A DNA stretch of 8,485 nucleotides from Bacteroidales bacterium (GCA_024763595.1 JANTFK010000119.1:1-8485), one strand, 5' to 3'. Shown: positions 1-8,014, counted from the first letter of the stretch. Translations and numbers: made by a program. The notes: generated by a model from the sequence alone, not told the origin.

Positions 1-2531
1 AGAAACATTTCGCATCGGGATATTTTTCATTTACTCCCGATAACTATCCGGGCCTGGTCATGGAGATATCCCCGGCCCAGGCAGCAGGTGCGGGTATTGA
101 AACGGATAAGGGCTATTTTGCCGTACAATGGCACAGCCCGAAAGATGCACTGGGAAATCCGACCCCCATCGAGGTGAAGTCCTATCCGGACAATGTGGCC
201 AATTTTGTGCGTAACGGGATTACCACCACCAACGGGGTTGCTGTGTCCAACAATTCGGAACTGATGAGTTACAGGGTTGGTTACACCAATTTGAGCAGTC
301 AGGGGATTGTTCCCAATTCCGATCTTTTTAAAAACAGCCTTTCCCTGTCAGGAACTCTGCAGGCAACAAAGAAAATCACCATCAGCACCAATTTCAACAT
401 CAACCGTTCCTGGTCCAATAACAGGCCCTCCAGCAACCGGGGTACCAATCCCCTGGAATGGGCCTATAAAGTTCCATTGAATATCCCGATCTCGGAACTG
501 GAGGAGTACTGGGAACCCGGACAGGAGGGTGTTCAGCAAAAAACCCCCTATATCGGGTTGTACAATAACCCATACTTCCTGGCAAATGAGGTGAACAACA
601 GTTTTGTCAGGGATCGGGTTTTCGGGAACATGAAGGCCACCTGGCAGATCCTTCCGGAACTGAGCCTGATGGGACGCTATTCCGTCGACAGGTACAGTGA
701 GAAGCGGGAAACCAGGATCGCTCCCAGTTATACCCGGGAACCCAATAACGGGGCGTATGGCCTTATCAATATGATGAATACAGAGACCAATACCGATTTT
801 TTGCTTACCTATATCAAAAAGATTAACCAGTTTCACTTTACCCTCTCCGGAGGAGGAAACGCCAGGTACCGGGAGGGCTCCTCCATAAGAAATGCCTCCA
901 AGCCGAAGGCTGGACTGGTGGTGCCCGAGGTATATACGGTCGGTAATATCAAATCGGGTTCCCTGGACTACAGCAGCAGCAAGTACCAGATGGGTGTCTA
1001 CAGCCTATATGCGCTGGCCAACTTTTCCTACAGGGATATGGTCTACCTGGACCTGACCACCAGGAGTGACTGGGACAGTACCCTTCCGGAGGGAGAGAAC
1101 AATTACATCTATCCATCTGCCTCCATCAGCATGCTGCTCAATGAGATGCTCGCGCTGGGAGGCAATGTGAACCTCCTCAAGCTGAGAGGAGGATGGGCAC
1201 AGGTGGGGAACGGTACATCGCCTTATCAGCTGAATGCAGTGTTGGGTAATGCCGGACAGTGGGGTGATGCCACCCGGCTGTATAAAACAGGCAGTCTGAA
1301 AAACAGCCACCTGAAACCTGAAATTTCCAATTCGTGGGAGGTGGGTGGTGACCTGCGCATGTACAACGACCGGATCAGGCTGGAAGGGACCTATTACCAG
1401 GTGGATAACTTTAACCAGATTTACAGTGTTCGCCAGCCCAGTTCTTCCGGTTATACCAGCAAGCTGATCAATGCGGGCCTGGTTGAAAGTAACGGATGGG
1501 AATTTCTGGTTGGCGGTTCCCCCGTCAGGACCAGCACCTTCTCCTGGGATATTTTTGCCAATTTCTCCAGGAACCGGACCATATTGTCTGAGGTTGCAGA
1601 AGGGATCGAACTGGTTCGATTCTGGAATGATGCCAAGGGAGGTGCATGGACCTATGTGGGGGAGGAGATAGGCGATCTTTACGATGCAAAGGTAATTACT
1701 GTTGAGGATCCCGAATCGCCCTATTACGGCTACCCGATAATCGGTGGCAGTGATAATGAGTGGCAGGCTATCAAGAGCGAGGATACCCGGCATAAGATCG
1801 GGAACTACAATCCCGATTTCCTGCTGGGACTGCAAACTGCTGTCACCTATAAAAGTTTTAGTCTCAACATGACCTTTGACTGGAGGAGGGGAGGCCAGTT
1901 TGTTTCACAGACATACAGGTATATGGCCGAGGATGCCAATTCCCAGCACTGGCTGGACCAGCTGATCAATCCGGATGGCAGGAGCGGAAAAGAGCTCAGG
2001 GACTGGCTGGTGGAACATGAGGATGAATATATCAGGGACGGTTTTCATGTGGTTGGTGGACCCACCCCCGAATATGGTGGTTTCCCGGAAAGCTGGAGTG
2101 GTGTCTCCGTCAATGACGGCTATTTTATTCCCGGGGTGATCGCAGTGTCTGACGGAGAGGGCGGGGTGACCTATATTGAAAACCTGGGTGAAAATATCAA
2201 TGAGCCCAACGGCACGGTGATCATGCCTTATGTGGTTAGTTATCCGTGGGGTTTTACGGCTCCTTCCACATTTGATGCGGACTTTATCAAACTCAGGGAG
2301 ATCTCTCTCAGTTACCAGCTTCCCCGGTCGCTGGTAAACCGGGTGGGTATCCGGGATGTTTTTGTTTCGGTTTACAGCCGTAACATCATGTTATGGACCA
2401 AGGCCAAGATCGGGATCGACCCGGAAAGGGCATTCCAGGCTGAGGCGGGTCATTTCAAACAGGGTATTGAGCGATATAATGTGGAACCATGGGTTATGCC
2501 CATCGGGTTAAAACTGAACCTGACTTTCTAA
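1..2531 (+). CDS. SusC-like TonB-dependent outer-membrane receptor, C-terminal part (5' end outside window)
   Basis: This is the beta-barrel part of a SusC/RagA-family receptor, which imports oligosaccharides across the outer membrane using TonB energy and forms a complex with a SusD lipoprotein. The frame is open from base 3 with no start context, so the ATG at 60 is internal; the signal peptide, TonB box, carboxypeptidase-like domain and most of the plug lie upstream of the window. About 842 codons remain, against roughly 1000-1100 for the family. Numbering from base 3, family-typical blocks are YPDNVANFVRNG (from about 61), the SDWDSTLPEGENNYIYPS strand region (about 355-375), LKLRGGWAQVGNG (about 393-405), LKPEISNSWEVG (about 437-448) and FIKLREISLSYQLP (about 761). 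The protein ends in an aromatic residue after LKLNLT, as outer-membrane barrels usually do. The SusD-like gene follows after 20 bp. The family call is secure; the substrate is unknown. Confidence 0.95.
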   Translation, partial: KHFASGYFSFTPDNYPGLVMEISPAQAAGAGIETDKGYFAVQWHSPKDALGNPTPIEVKSYPDNVANFVRNGITTTNGVAVSNNSELMSYRVGYTNLSSQGIVPNSDLFKNSLSLSGTLQATKKITISTNFNINRSWSNNRPSSNRGTNPLEWAYKVPLNIPISELEEYWEPGQEGVQQKTPYIGLYNNPYFLANEVNNSFVRDRVFGNMKATWQILPELSLMGRYSVDRYSEKRETRIAPSYTREPNNGAYGLINMMNTETNTDFLLTYIKKINQFHFTLSGGGNARYREGSSIRNASKPKAGLVVPEVYTVGNIKSGSLDYSSSKYQMGVYSLYALANFSYRDMVYLDLTTRSDWDSTLPEGENNYIYPSASISMLLNEMLALGGNVNLLKLRGGWAQVGNGTSPYQLNAVLGNAGQWGDATRLYKTGSLKNSHLKPEISNSWEVGGDLRMYNDRIRLEGTYYQVDNFNQIYSVRQPSSSGYTSKLINAGLVESNGWEFLVGGSPVRTSTFSWDIFANFSRNRTILSEVAEGIELVRFWNDAKGGAWTYVGEEIGDLYDAKVITVEDPESPYYGYPIIGGSDNEWQAIKSEDTRHKIGNYNPDFLLGLQTAVTYKSFSLNMTFDWRRGGQFVSQTYRYMAEDANSQHWLDQLINPDGRSGKELRDWLVEHEDEYIRDGFHVVGGPTPEYGGFPESWSGVSVNDGYFIPGVIAVSDGEGGVTYIENLGENINEPNGTVIMPYVVSYPWGFTAPSTFDADFIKLREISLSYQLPRSLVNRVGIRDVFVSVYSRNIMLWTKAKIGIDPERAFQAEAGHFKQGIERYNVEPWVMPIGLKLNLTF

Positions 2532-2551
2532 GCAATAAAAAAGACATTACC

Positions 2552-4225
2552 ATGAAATCATACAGGAGACTTGTTACATACGCTTGGGTGCTTGCAATGG
2601 TACTTCTTGCTTCGTGCCGTGACCTGGAAGAACTCAATATTAATCCCAACGGGGTGGACCCCTCTGTTGCACACCCCGACCTGTTGATGGCAACTGCTAT
2701 ATCGGAGACTGCCAGGACCGTTGTGGGACTGGGGTATGGGGACCTGGCAGGTGTGATGCAGCATACCCAGAAGGACGGGTGGAGCGGCGGCCACAATTCC
2801 TATGACTGGGGGCCGTCCAACCAGGACTGGGGAGGATATTACAGTAACCTCAGGAATATTGATGAGTTTTACCGCAAGTCGGTGGAACTGGAACTCGAAT
2901 TTGAGCAGGGGGTGGCGCTGGTACTCAGGGCATACATGTTTGGTCTGATCACCGATCTCTGGGGTGACGCACCCTATTCATATGCTTTGAAAGGTGATCT
3001 GGAAGGGGCAGACTATATTCAACCCCCATTCGATTCACAGGCAGATATCTATGCCGGTATACTGGCGGATCTGGACAGCGCCAATACCAGGTTATCGCAG
3101 AAAAGTTCTGCATATGCCATAAGCGATGTTACCCGGACCCAGGATGTACTTTATGAAGGAGCTGTGGAGAAGTGGCGGAGATTTGCCAATTCGCTGGAAC
3201 TCAGGTATTATATGCGTTTATCGGAAAAACAGCCCGAAGTGGCCAGGGCCGGAATAGAACGTATTGCCGGGGATCAGGAAAACTACCCCCTTATCCTGAA
3301 AGTGTCTGACGAAGCTTCACTCTCTTACCCGGGTACCAGTGACCTGGACTCCTGGCCGGCCAATATGGTATTTGATGGTTCGGGGGGAAGCAACTTCAGA
3401 AGGTTGAAGATGTGTGCCACACTGGTGGATACCCTCCAGGCGCGGAACGACCCGAGACTGGAGTTATGGGCTGCAAAAGTGGACATCCCGCTGGTGGTGG
3501 TGGATAATCCGTCCGACAGGGATGAGATCGTCAATGGCATACGGTATGTGGGAATTGATACGGCCAATGCCTATTTTGAGAAATGGGGGGTTCCGCTGGA
3601 TGAGGATCCTGAGTATGTGGGCCTGCCCCCCGCCTGGTCCATTTTCCCGCAGAGTTACAACATGAACCCCAACCTGGAGCAGGCGCCGCATAATCCACAT
3701 GCTTCGCACCTGAATGCGATGTATCAGCAGGCATCGGGAGAGCTTCTGAAAGCAAGGATGCTGAGTGCATCAGAGGTGCATTTCATACTGGCCGAGGCTG
3801 CGCTGAAAGGCTGGGCAACCCCGAAGAGTGCCCAGGTACATTACCAGGACGGGGTGAAAAGCTCCTTTGATGCCTGGAAAATAGGCAGTAAATACAACGA
3901 TTATATGGCGGGGGAAGGTGTGGCCTTTGCGGGTACCCTGGAACAGATCATGGAACAGAAGTGGATCGCCAGCTGGACGGCAGCTGCGGAAGCGTGGTTC
4001 GACTACCGGAGAACCGGCTTTCCAGCCCTGAAACCGGGAAAGGAAGTAAAAAGAGATGCACTGCCGCTCAGGTTCTACTACTCGGTGGATGAGATGGATT
4101 TCAACCTGGATAACACACAGGATGCCATTCAAAAGCTGGAAGAGACAGCCTTCTCGTCAGAAGACGGTAAGAACAGTGCCTGGTCTAAAATGTGGGTATT
4201 ACAGGGTACCGGAAAGCCCTATTAA
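2552..4225 (+). CDS. SusD/RagB-like glycan-binding outer-membrane lipoprotein (SusD-like_2 type)
   Basis: A surface lipoprotein that caps the SusC barrel and captures oligosaccharides for import. The ATG at 2552 was chosen because it begins a lipoprotein signal peptide: MKSYRR, a hydrophobic core, then lipobox LASC with the lipidated cysteine at residue 22. An in-frame ATG at 2489 would overlap the upstream gene and bury the signal. Length is 557 aa, normal for the family. After the cysteine comes the usual LEELNINPNGVDP segment. An alpha-helical TPR-like block containing LRAYMFGLITDLWGDAPYS follows at about residues 126-146. Near the C terminus are ASEVHFILAEAALKGW (about 407-422), LEQIMEQKWIASW (about 465-477) and EAWFDYRRTGFPAL, all hallmarks of the SusD-like_2 branch. 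It sits 20 bp after the SusC-like gene and is surely cotranscribed with it. There is no clear Shine-Dalgarno sequence, as is common in Bacteroidota. The ligand cannot be inferred. Confidence 0.95.
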   Translation: MKSYRRLVTYAWVLAMVLLASCRDLEELNINPNGVDPSVAHPDLLMATAISETARTVVGLGYGDLAGVMQHTQKDGWSGGHNSYDWGPSNQDWGGYYSNLRNIDEFYRKSVELELEFEQGVALVLRAYMFGLITDLWGDAPYSYALKGDLEGADYIQPPFDSQADIYAGILADLDSANTRLSQKSSAYAISDVTRTQDVLYEGAVEKWRRFANSLELRYYMRLSEKQPEVARAGIERIAGDQENYPLILKVSDEASLSYPGTSDLDSWPANMVFDGSGGSNFRRLKMCATLVDTLQARNDPRLELWAAKVDIPLVVVDNPSDRDEIVNGIRYVGIDTANAYFEKWGVPLDEDPEYVGLPPAWSIFPQSYNMNPNLEQAPHNPHASHLNAMYQQASGELLKARMLSASEVHFILAEAALKGWATPKSAQVHYQDGVKSSFDAWKIGSKYNDYMAGEGVAFAGTLEQIMEQKWIASWTAAAEAWFDYRRTGFPALKPGKEVKRDALPLRFYYSVDEMDFNLDNTQDAIQKLEETAFSSEDGKNSAWSKMWVLQGTGKPY

Positions 4226-4244
4226 AAAGGATACCGGAAACGGT
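4224..4244 (-). terminator. Possible weak intrinsic terminator of the minus-strand operon
   Basis: In the 32-bp convergent gap, bases 4233-4244 read ACCG-GAAA-CGGT, a perfect 4-bp stem with a four-base loop. Read on the minus strand, the hairpin is followed after ATCC by five T residues that overlap the stop codon of the SusD-like gene. The order, hairpin then T tract just after the stop of the minus-strand gene, fits a rho-independent terminator. The stem is short, and the T tract starts four bases after it, so efficiency is doubtful. There is no T tract on the plus-strand side, so no matching terminator is visible for the SusCD transcript. Confidence 0.3.
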
Positions 4245-4257
4245 GGTCTGAGAAAGA

Positions 4258-5787
4258 TCAGTGCAGTTTTTCCCGGTCAATATCCATGATAAAGATTTGC
4301 CGGAAATCGTTTCCTGTCGCATCTTTTCGAAGATGGCCCGTACGATCGCACGTGGGAACCCGGATCGTATAAGCCAGCCTGTTTCCATCGGGTGATACCA
4401 CCAGTTGTTCCCTGTCCCGCGCCTGCTCGGTCAGGCGTACAGTGTTACCGGTTGTGGGTCCATCGCCGGCCAGACCACCATGACTGGCCTGCGTACCAAT
4501 ACCGGCAGGGGCACTGGAGCCGCTCAGGGCACCACTTGAACCGCTCTGGGTACCATTGCCGACGGTAAGGGCATCGCCTGCCCGGGTGGTAAAAATATGC
4601 CCGCCGCTGATGTAAAATATCCGGGCTTCTGAAGGATGCCAGCGTTGAGCAAAAACCGGTGCGTCATGATGGGTCAGACAGTGGGGGAGTGCCTCCGAAC
4701 CGTCTGCTTTGATGATATACAACTGATCCGGTTCATTCCCGTTACGGGCAGTAAAGGCAATCATGCTGCCATCACCTGATCCCCGTACAATACCGGTTAC
4801 CTCCATCCCATGGGTCAGCCTGCGTACGGAAATGCCTTCCGGCGGTTCCGGGTATCGCTCCCGGCTTCCCGGGTCTGCTGTTGTAATATCCAGATCTTTA
4901 GGAATCTCAGCCACAAAAAGATCATGATGGTAATCCACCCCGTTCGCGGCCCTGACCTTCCCGATAAAGCCACGCATGGTCCCTTCGGCATTGATCCAGG
5001 AATCCCCGAAGGCCCTTTCAATTTCCCCTGCTTTTGATTTTCCCGGCAGGACCGGTTTCAGGATCAAGGCAAAGTAATGGGTATATCCTTCGGGAGTATC
5101 TGCATTGGGTTGCATAAATCCGATGGTTCGTCCGTAGGCGGGCAGTAAATAATCGTCATAGGTGAAGCCGATCCGGCTTCCGTCACGGGAGTACTCATGC
5201 CTGTGCGTGCCGCCCCGGTGGGCACCCGGAGTGGTTACTGTATTTTCCACATCGCGCATATCCACCTTCTGATAGCTCCTTCGGCCATCCCCGTCCACCT
5301 CGTAGGCGGTTCGGTTCCTGATCGAATAGTATCCATGTTGTGCGACCTCACCCAGGGTGGGGCCGTGAATAAAGATCACCTTGTTCTTAAAAGGATGCCA
5401 GGAGACTGCTGCCACGCCGGGTGCCGCTTGTTCACCGGATACAGAAGGGGGATCCCATAATACCGTCTCCTTCCCGGTGGCTATCTCAACTTTCTCAATG
5501 GATTTGCAGTTGGACAGCTCTTCGGAATAAACCGTTCCACGGGTGTCATAACAGAGAAACCTGCCATCGGGTGAGAAATTATCGTTATTATCCAGTGCAT
5601 GTGTCTTCGGGGAGCGGGTAATCTGCCTTTCTTTCGGATACTGTCTCTCTTTCGGGATCTGTTTCTCTTTCGGAAACTGTCTCTCCTTCGGTATCTGTTT
5701 CTCTTTCGGATGCTGCCCCTCCGCCGGAAATGCAATGTATCCGGAAAACAGCAGGGCTGCAACGGCCAGTTTGAAATAACTTTTCAT
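4258..5787 (-). CDS. Secreted TolB-like beta-propeller protein, YidR/DUF3748-like
   Basis: The start at 5787 was chosen because it begins a Sec signal peptide (MKSYFK, hydrophobic core to about residue 20) and lies 13 bp after the stop of the upstream gene; an open extension to 5991 would overlap that gene. The product is 509 aa. Past the export signal and a hexapeptide repeat tract (residues 20-55), a TolB/WD40-like propeller begins with DNNDNFSPDGRFLCYDTR (66-83). It continues with SWHPFKNKVIFIHGP (about 130-145), GGTHRHEYSRDGSRIGFTYDD (about 188-208), an RRLT strand (about 320), QRWHPSEARIFYISGG (about 380-396) and VSPDGNRLAY (about 467-476). The order of these blocks matches my memory of Escherichia coli YidR (DUF3748), a protein of unknown function. 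That protein lacks the signal peptide, the N-terminal repeats and a Gly/Ser-rich insertion here at about 406-450. No catalytic residues are recognisable; the conserved HxH in GGTHRHEY is the most likely functional site. A glycan-binding or enzymatic role is inference from the PUL context. Confidence 0.8.
   Translation of the reverse strand: MKSYFKLAVAALLFSGYIAFPAEGQHPKEKQIPKERQFPKEKQIPKERQYPKERQITRSPKTHALDNNDNFSPDGRFLCYDTRGTVYSEELSNCKSIEKVEIATGKETVLWDPPSVSGEQAAPGVAAVSWHPFKNKVIFIHGPTLGEVAQHGYYSIRNRTAYEVDGDGRRSYQKVDMRDVENTVTTPGAHRGGTHRHEYSRDGSRIGFTYDDYLLPAYGRTIGFMQPNADTPEGYTHYFALILKPVLPGKSKAGEIERAFGDSWINAEGTMRGFIGKVRAANGVDYHHDLFVAEIPKDLDITTADPGSRERYPEPPEGISVRRLTHGMEVTGIVRGSGDGSMIAFTARNGNEPDQLYIIKADGSEALPHCLTHHDAPVFAQRWHPSEARIFYISGGHIFTTRAGDALTVGNGTQSGSSGALSGSSAPAGIGTQASHGGLAGDGPTTGNTVRLTEQARDREQLVVSPDGNRLAYTIRVPTCDRTGHLRKDATGNDFRQIFIMDIDREKLH
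4517..4555 (-). repeat. Imperfect 21-bp-period repeat coding Gly/Ser-rich heptads
   Basis: Bases 4517-4534 and 4538-4555 match at 15 of 18 positions with a 3-bp spacer. They encode the adjacent heptads GTQSGSS and GALSGSS. A looser relative, GTQASHG, follows a few residues later. They sit in a Gly/Ser/Ala/Thr-rich stretch of about 45 residues (about 406-450) inside the DUF3748-like propeller, between a strand ending HIFTTRAGD and the VRLTEQ strand. This looks like a flexible loop extension between propeller strands. Confidence 0.65.
5623..5730 (-). repeat. Six 18-bp tandem repeats coding the hexapeptide xPKE(K/R)Q
   Basis: Consecutive 18-bp units lie at 5623-5640, 5641-5658, 5659-5676, 5677-5694 and 5695-5712, with a diverged sixth at 5713-5730. 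All are in frame within the DUF3748-like gene. In protein order they encode FPAEGQ, HPKEKQ, IPKERQ, FPKEKQ, IPKERQ and YPKERQ. The tract then runs into ITRSP, where the propeller begins. The units at 5659 and 5695 differ at only 2 of 18 bases, and KEK and KER units alternate, so part of the array looks like a duplicated 36-bp pair. The array lies immediately after the signal-peptide hydrophobic core, and the sixth unit may contain the cleavage site. The charged, proline-spaced segment would form an extended, positively charged N terminus of the mature protein. Confidence 0.9.
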
Positions 5788-5800
5788 TTGTGCTGTACTG

Positions 5801-7987
5801 TTAGTTTTGAGGCGGACCAATGGCTTCCACATATCGTCCCAGCCAGTAGGGAAGCAGGTAAATATAGGGTGGATACTCCCTGCTCCCGTTGCTGCCTCCA
5901 TTGTTCCGGTAAGCTCCGTTATGCAGGTGCATGGGCCGTTCATCCATGGGTAGTATCTCGCTGTATTCCTGTCCCCTGAAATTGGGTGCAACCGGAGTCA
6001 GATCCCTGCGGTGACGGTTTTCAATGTTCCAGGAAACAAGATCCAGCGGGAACTCCTTCAGCCACCAGACGGAGGCATCCAGATCATAATCGGGACCTCC
6101 GGCCAGGGCGTACATGAAGTTCCAGAGCGGGTTCTTTTCGGAGCGTTCGACTTCCCAGTGGCTGCGCACACTCTCCATGTACTGGTTTCTCAGTTTATCT
6201 GTAAAGGCATATTTAATCAGTGCAGGTACCGTCAGAAAATACATCTCATCATCGGAATGGTTCCATGCATCACTCAGGATCTGGCCCTCCACGTAACCGA
6301 TCTTGGAGGCCGGGCGCAAGACATTTTCCAGGTAGCCGAACCTGTTCATCAGTTCATAAGCCTTCTCTTTGTAGATCTCCTTTCCCGTAAAATGGTAGGC
6401 GGTCTGAAGAAAGGCCAGTATGAGCGTGGAATTGAGGCGCCGGTCCCCCACGTTCACAGGGAAGCTGTTGACGTAGTCGGGATTCCAGCGTCCCCACCGG
6501 GTGATCTCACCGTTCCAGGTCACCAGGTACCAGTCATGTTCAATAATATGATCCATTTCGATCTGAATCTGGTGGATGGCGCGTTCCCTCCACTCCCGGT
6601 CAGGAACCATCTCCGCAAAGAGGGCATATACAAAAAAGTGGCCGCACGACTCATCGCTGCTGGTGGTGGATTTCCATCGCCAGCGATCCTCATTCAGCCG
6701 CCAGATCTTTTGATCCTCCGGGATAGCAGGGTCCGTGTCGCTGGACTGGTAACCATCCACCTCATAGGTCCGGGCAGGGAATCCCCGGATACCGCTGATG
6801 GCAGTGAGCCGTTCCATGGCTTCAAAAGCCTCATAAGCATTTTGAAGTGCATCTTCTGATCCGGTGGAGGCGTAACGGAACAGCTCACCTGCCAGGTACA
6901 TGGAGGTCCAGAGCCCGTCATTGTCCGTGTCGGTCAGCACTGCGGTGGAGAGATCACCGGGTACCAACAGGTTGGTCTCGGAACTGAAGCCATAGCGGAT
7001 GTGGCGGAGGCGCTGAATCTCCTGGAACCGGTTGGCTTTCTCTTCCAGTGTCATCATGGTGAAGTTGATCCTGCTCAGCCCTTTTCCGGTGAGGACCAGC
7101 ACACTCCGGCCGGGGCCGGCACTGATATCGATTACGCGGTCATCCACCAGCCAACGCCTGGAGGCGTAATAATCAAATTTACCATCTTCCCGTAGCGCAA
7201 AGGCTCCCCTGGAGGAGCCGAACCACAACCTTCCGCCTATGTTTTCAATCGCTGTGATATGTTTACCGGGAAGTTTCGTGTTCAGGGGTGCAATTCCTGC
7301 GAAGGAGGTACGATCCAGTGTAAGGATACCGGCTTCGGTACCAACTACCAGGTGCCGGTTGCCGTCGGCCGGGGCCATGGCTGTGAGAGCCTTACCGGCA
7401 TATACCTTTGTCAGTTTCCGGTCAGGTACATGCAGTGTGTGGATGGCATGGCGGGATAAAATGATAAATGATTGTGCCTGCCGGTCAAACAGCAGTTCCA
7501 CCGGGTTGAATGCATCCAGGGAATGCTTCCAGACCATCTGTCCGTTCTCAAAGTAGAACAATCCTTCCCGGCTGGCTATCAGAAAAGAGAAATCATCTCC
7601 CATCACAAAGTGCAGGGGACCGGTTACCCGGTGCTCCACATAGAATTTTCCTGCCCAGGCATTGCTGAGTATTGCTTTGTCGGTCATGTAAACAAACTGA
7701 TCCCTGTATTTTTCCAGGGCAAGGATGTGCATGTCACTCAGGGGACGGTAACGCTGGTCCGGTACCAGCGCACTGTTCCAGGATTGCAGGAGGCCCTGCC
7801 GGGAGAGCACCTGGATATTGTGGTTCCGGTCGCTGCAGACCTGCTTCAGGACCGGTACAGGATCTTCATCGCCGCTTGCATATTTTTCCGCATAATCCTG
7901 CAGATAGGGAATATCTTCATATTGCTGGCAGAGGGCACTCCCCCCCAGCGCTATTCCGGATACCATACATAATATGAAGGGTCTCAT
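5801..7987 (-). CDS. Secreted protein with regulator-type beta-propeller and C-terminal alpha/alpha-toroid-like domain
   Basis: The gene encodes 728 aa starting at 7987 with a Sec-type signal peptide (MRPF, hydrophobic core, SALCQ cleavage region near residue 20); the cysteine there lacks a good lipobox. Residues about 85-305 hold roughly six repeats ending in strands such as FLIASREGLFYF, LVVGTEAGILTL, LWFGSSRGAFAL and VLVLTGKGLSRI, the pattern of two-component regulator propeller (Reg_prop) blades. A helical linker, TLEEKANRFQEIQRLRH (about 310-326), leads to a helix-rich half. That half contains TDTDNDGLWTSMYLAGELFRY (about 351-371), SSDESCGHFF (about 441-450), WNGEITRWGRWNP (about 488-500) and a polar stretch MDERPMHLHNGAYRNNGG near 680-697. 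Paired helices with clustered Trp, Asp, His and Glu suggest an (alpha/alpha) toroid of the kind found in polysaccharide lyases and hydrolases, but I cannot name a family or a catalytic residue. The next gene begins 13 bp after its stop. There is no transmembrane or kinase segment, so it is not a sensor kinase. Confidence 0.8.
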   Translation of the reverse strand: MRPFILCMVSGIALGGSALCQQYEDIPYLQDYAEKYASGDEDPVPVLKQVCSDRNHNIQVLSRQGLLQSWNSALVPDQRYRPLSDMHILALEKYRDQFVYMTDKAILSNAWAGKFYVEHRVTGPLHFVMGDDFSFLIASREGLFYFENGQMVWKHSLDAFNPVELLFDRQAQSFIILSRHAIHTLHVPDRKLTKVYAGKALTAMAPADGNRHLVVGTEAGILTLDRTSFAGIAPLNTKLPGKHITAIENIGGRLWFGSSRGAFALREDGKFDYYASRRWLVDDRVIDISAGPGRSVLVLTGKGLSRINFTMMTLEEKANRFQEIQRLRHIRYGFSSETNLLVPGDLSTAVLTDTDNDGLWTSMYLAGELFRYASTGSEDALQNAYEAFEAMERLTAISGIRGFPARTYEVDGYQSSDTDPAIPEDQKIWRLNEDRWRWKSTTSSDESCGHFFVYALFAEMVPDREWRERAIHQIQIEMDHIIEHDWYLVTWNGEITRWGRWNPDYVNSFPVNVGDRRLNSTLILAFLQTAYHFTGKEIYKEKAYELMNRFGYLENVLRPASKIGYVEGQILSDAWNHSDDEMYFLTVPALIKYAFTDKLRNQYMESVRSHWEVERSEKNPLWNFMYALAGGPDYDLDASVWWLKEFPLDLVSWNIENRHRRDLTPVAPNFRGQEYSEILPMDERPMHLHNGAYRNNGGSNGSREYPPYIYLLPYWLGRYVEAIGPPQN

Positions 7988-7999
7988 CTGTTTAAATTT

Positions 8000-8014
8000 T
8001 CAGTTTGACTTCAT
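8000..8014 (-). other. In-frame ATG and TGA just upstream of the propeller/toroid start
   Basis: Reading the minus strand, an AAAGAGGAA stretch directly precedes an ATG at 8014, followed by codons for K, S, N and then TGA (8002-8000). This frame is the same as that of the downstream gene, whose ATG is 27 bases further on at 7987, with KFKQ coded between. It could be a four-codon leader, a start lost through a nonsense change, or chance. The GAGG sits only 2 bases from the ATG, closer than usual for a Shine-Dalgarno sequence, which argues against efficient use. The other minus-strand genes use TGA or TAA as normal stops, so recoding of TGA is unlikely. Confidence 0.3.

Noticed and set aside
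60..62. ATG as the start of the SusC-like gene
   Set aside because: The frame is open upstream to the window edge with receptor-like sequence, and no signal peptide follows the ATG; it is an internal methionine of a gene cut by the window.
348..836. 162-codon open frame on the minus strand
   Set aside because: Antisense to the SusC-like barrel with no signal peptide or motif; explained by the coding bias of the opposite strand.
1005..1835. 276-codon open frame on the minus strand
   Set aside because: It lies wholly antisense to the SusC-like gene, whose plus-strand frame has clear family motifs throughout; the composition is that of a codon-bias shadow and no domain is recognisable.
5623..5730. 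CRISPR array
   Set aside because: The 18-bp units are directly adjacent with no spacers, and they keep an open coding frame; this is a coding tandem repeat.
5788..5991. N-terminal extension of the DUF3748-like protein to an ATG at 5991
   Set aside because: It would overlap the end of the upstream gene by about 190 bp and bury a clear signal peptide that starts at 5787.
6011..6859. 282-codon open frame on the plus strand
   Set aside because: Antisense to the toroid half of the propeller/toroid gene, which carries the convincing protein pattern; no recognisable domain.
7472..7972. 166-codon open frame on the plus strand
   Set aside because: Antisense to the propeller blades and signal peptide of the minus-strand gene; no start context or motif.
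8000..8002. TGA recoding (alternative genetic code or selenocysteine)
   Set aside because: TGA serves as the normal stop of the DUF3748-like gene at 4258, the long genes contain no internal TGA, and no selenocysteine insertion hairpin is apparent.
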